Made by a program: the position numbers and the translations under genes. Of a DNA stretch of 34,314 nt, positions 33,606 through 34,314 are shown in pieces. Each line of letters starts with the position of its first letter. The first letter of the stretch is position 1. This stretch comes from a filamentous cyanobacterium CCT1 (GTDB lineage Bacteria > Cyanobacteriota > Cyanobacteriia > Phormidesmidales > Phormidesmidaceae): assembly GCA_003017855.1 (NCBI GenBank), contig PYER01000035.1:1-34314 (forward strand). Reading direction: 5' to 3'. The notes below the pieces were generated by a model. It ran no database searches. It saw nothing but the letters and a program-made list of their open reading frames with translations, and was not told the DNA's origin.

Positions 33606-34184
33606 ATGCTGCTTAACCTATCCCCAATTGCCCCTGCCCCAGTAGCCATGCTAGGGCTGCCCCTCGATAGCATCATGTCAACTCAGGGGGTTATGGTCAT
33701 GCTGCTGGTGGCCTACGCCGGGGCCATGTGGATGTTTCTCAAAAGTGCCCCCAAGGTCTACACCGTCATGGTGTCTGATCTTGAGATAGCTCGCCGCTTC
33801 TACGAGGGCATGCTCAACCTGCCCGCCGCCGAGGTGCCGCTGCACTACTACTACAACTACGAGCAAACCCTGGGTACCGCTGGGCTTGACCCCATGTACC
33901 TGGGCGGGGCCACCAGCTTTGCCAACCAGAGCACCCTCAGCAGCCCCGAAGGGCTGTGGTATCAGCTGCGCAAAAACACTCAGCTGCACGTGGTGAGCGG
34001 AGCCAGTCTGGGCCATCGCAACCAGCAGCGCCACGTCTGCTTCGACCACAACTGCCTGGAATACATTTTGATGCGGGTGCAGCTGGGCGGAGTACAGCAC
34101 AAAATTCGCAACGAAAAGCCCCTCAACTTTCTGGTCCGAGACTACGAAAACCAGGTGATTGAGCTGGCCGAGATCAACGACTAG
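33606..34184 (+). CDS. Membrane-anchored VOC/glyoxalase-like protein
   Basis: This 192-residue protein has a hydrophobic helix at about 28-45 (GVMVMLLVAYAGAMWMFL). A glyoxalase/VOC-like fold follows: KVYTVMVSDLEIARRFYEGML (named by its ends; helix after strand 1), a Tyr-rich stretch LHYYYNYEQ, and a second half with HVCFDHNCLEYILMRVQ and NFLVRDYENQVIELAEI. The last segment is typical of VOC C-termini (DPDGNxxEL). Metal-ligand histidines are not clear, so enzymatic action is unproven. ATG at 33606 is the longest start; ATG at 33675 (MSTQGVM) is an alternative that keeps the helix. It is followed by a palindrome GTTCAAGCGTTTGAAC at 34204-34219. Confidence 0.7.
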   Translation: MLLNLSPIAPAPVAMLGLPLDSIMSTQGVMVMLLVAYAGAMWMFLKSAPKVYTVMVSDLEIARRFYEGMLNLPAAEVPLHYYYNYEQTLGTAGLDPMYLGGATSFANQSTLSSPEGLWYQLRKNTQLHVVSGASLGHRNQQRHVCFDHNCLEYILMRVQLGGVQHKIRNEKPLNFLVRDYENQVIELAEIND

Positions 34185-34203
34185 AGCCTCGTTACAGTAC
34201 AGC

Positions 34204-34219
34204 GTTCAAGCGTTTGAAC
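34204..34219. terminator. Short palindrome after the VOC gene
   Basis: GTTCAA and TTGAAC enclose GCGT, giving a six-bp stem 19 bases beyond the stop. No long T-run follows, so it is a weak terminator candidate or an operator for the downstream gene. Confidence 0.35.
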
Positions 34220-34257
34220 TGGAGTTTGTTCAAATAAGGTGAGCCAAAGCTAGGAAA

Positions 34258-34291
34258 GTGGTAGTGACGTGAAATTGCAAAGCACTACCAC
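34258..34291 (+). other. Strong hairpin before the right-edge ORF
   Basis: GTGGTAGTG (34258-34266) and CACTACCAC (34283-34291) are perfect complements around a 16-base loop. The 3' arm ends two bases before an ATG at 34294, so the hairpin could hide its ribosome-binding site. Subterminal hairpins next to a small transposase start are typical of IS200/IS605 elements, a possibility only. Confidence 0.6.
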
Positions 34292-34293
34292 CT

Positions 34294-34314
34294 ATGAGCA
34301 CCCATCTTGAAACG
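34294..34314 (+). CDS. Start of a truncated ORF at window edge
   Basis: ATG followed by codons for STHLET reaches the end of the window. Seven codons are too few to name a product. The hairpin directly upstream makes an IS200/IS605-type TnpA conceivable. Confidence 0.3.

Noticed and set aside
1-34314. CRISPR array, prophage or defence island
   Set aside because: No regularly spaced repeats, cas genes, phage structural genes or restriction-modification set were seen; the only mobile traces are the IS982 relic, the repeat-flanked S23-type gene and a possible element at the right edge.

Overview
The window looks like a chromosomal segment of a cyanobacterium, probably a filamentous Leptolyngbya/Nodosilinea-like lineage. 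That genus-level guess is an inference from gene content and moderately high GC. Supporting signs are many copies of the HIP1 palindrome GCGATCGC, a Ycf46-type AAA ATPase, cyanobacterial families (DUF2808, DUF3285, DUF1995), a YidC in the cyanobacterial style and a CphA cyanophycin synthetase.

Layout. Bases 1-2440: a gene-free edge, an unlisted 40-aa membrane peptide and a two-component operon (OmpR-type regulator then HAMP histidine kinase, overlapping by 4 bp). Bases 2638-5918: a TraX-like membrane protein, a tiny two-helix membrane protein, an SH3 protein and the Ycf46-like ATPase. Bases 6090-10054: a leftward cluster that in expression order is DUF2808, rpmH, rnpA, PH-domain protein, yidC, jag/khpB and yceD (DUF177). 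This is the conserved ribosome/membrane-insertion neighbourhood. Bases 10268-14930: a large SNF2/Swi2 helicase, exonuclease III and a small basic protein, with a structured gene-free stretch at 13562-13773.

Bases 14940-16170 are the most irregular part. An intact tRNA-Ala(CGC) is preceded by two degenerate tandem tRNA-like copies, and then comes a truncated, doubly frame-disrupted IS982-family transposase. Next is a CrtI-type phytoene desaturase, unusual for a cyanobacterium because most use CrtP/CrtQ/CrtH, and a Uma2-family gene. Bases 18525-22676 form a leftward housekeeping series: prfB (with a textbook programmed +1 frameshift), a 2-oxoglutarate/Fe(II) oxygenase, DUF3285, ybeY, a DgkA-type kinase and trpG/pabA. 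Bases 22736-25660 hold a four-helix-bundle (S23-type) gene flanked by AT-rich TTCAAAATT repeats, an unrecognised membrane protein and glmM. Bases 25752-31239 run rightward: DUF309, a cysteine desulfurase, DUF1995 and cphA. Bases 31353-33210 hold a leftward pair, a sigma-factor-like protein and a secreted TPR protein. The right end holds a membrane-anchored VOC-like protein and, at the very edge, a hairpin followed by the first seven codons of another ORF.

I do not see a CRISPR array, a prophage or a clear defence island. The best candidates for something undescribed are the tRNA-Ala-like tandem repeats, the structured intergenic region at 13.6-13.8 kb and the horizontally suspicious crtI. All remain hypotheses from reading the sequence alone.
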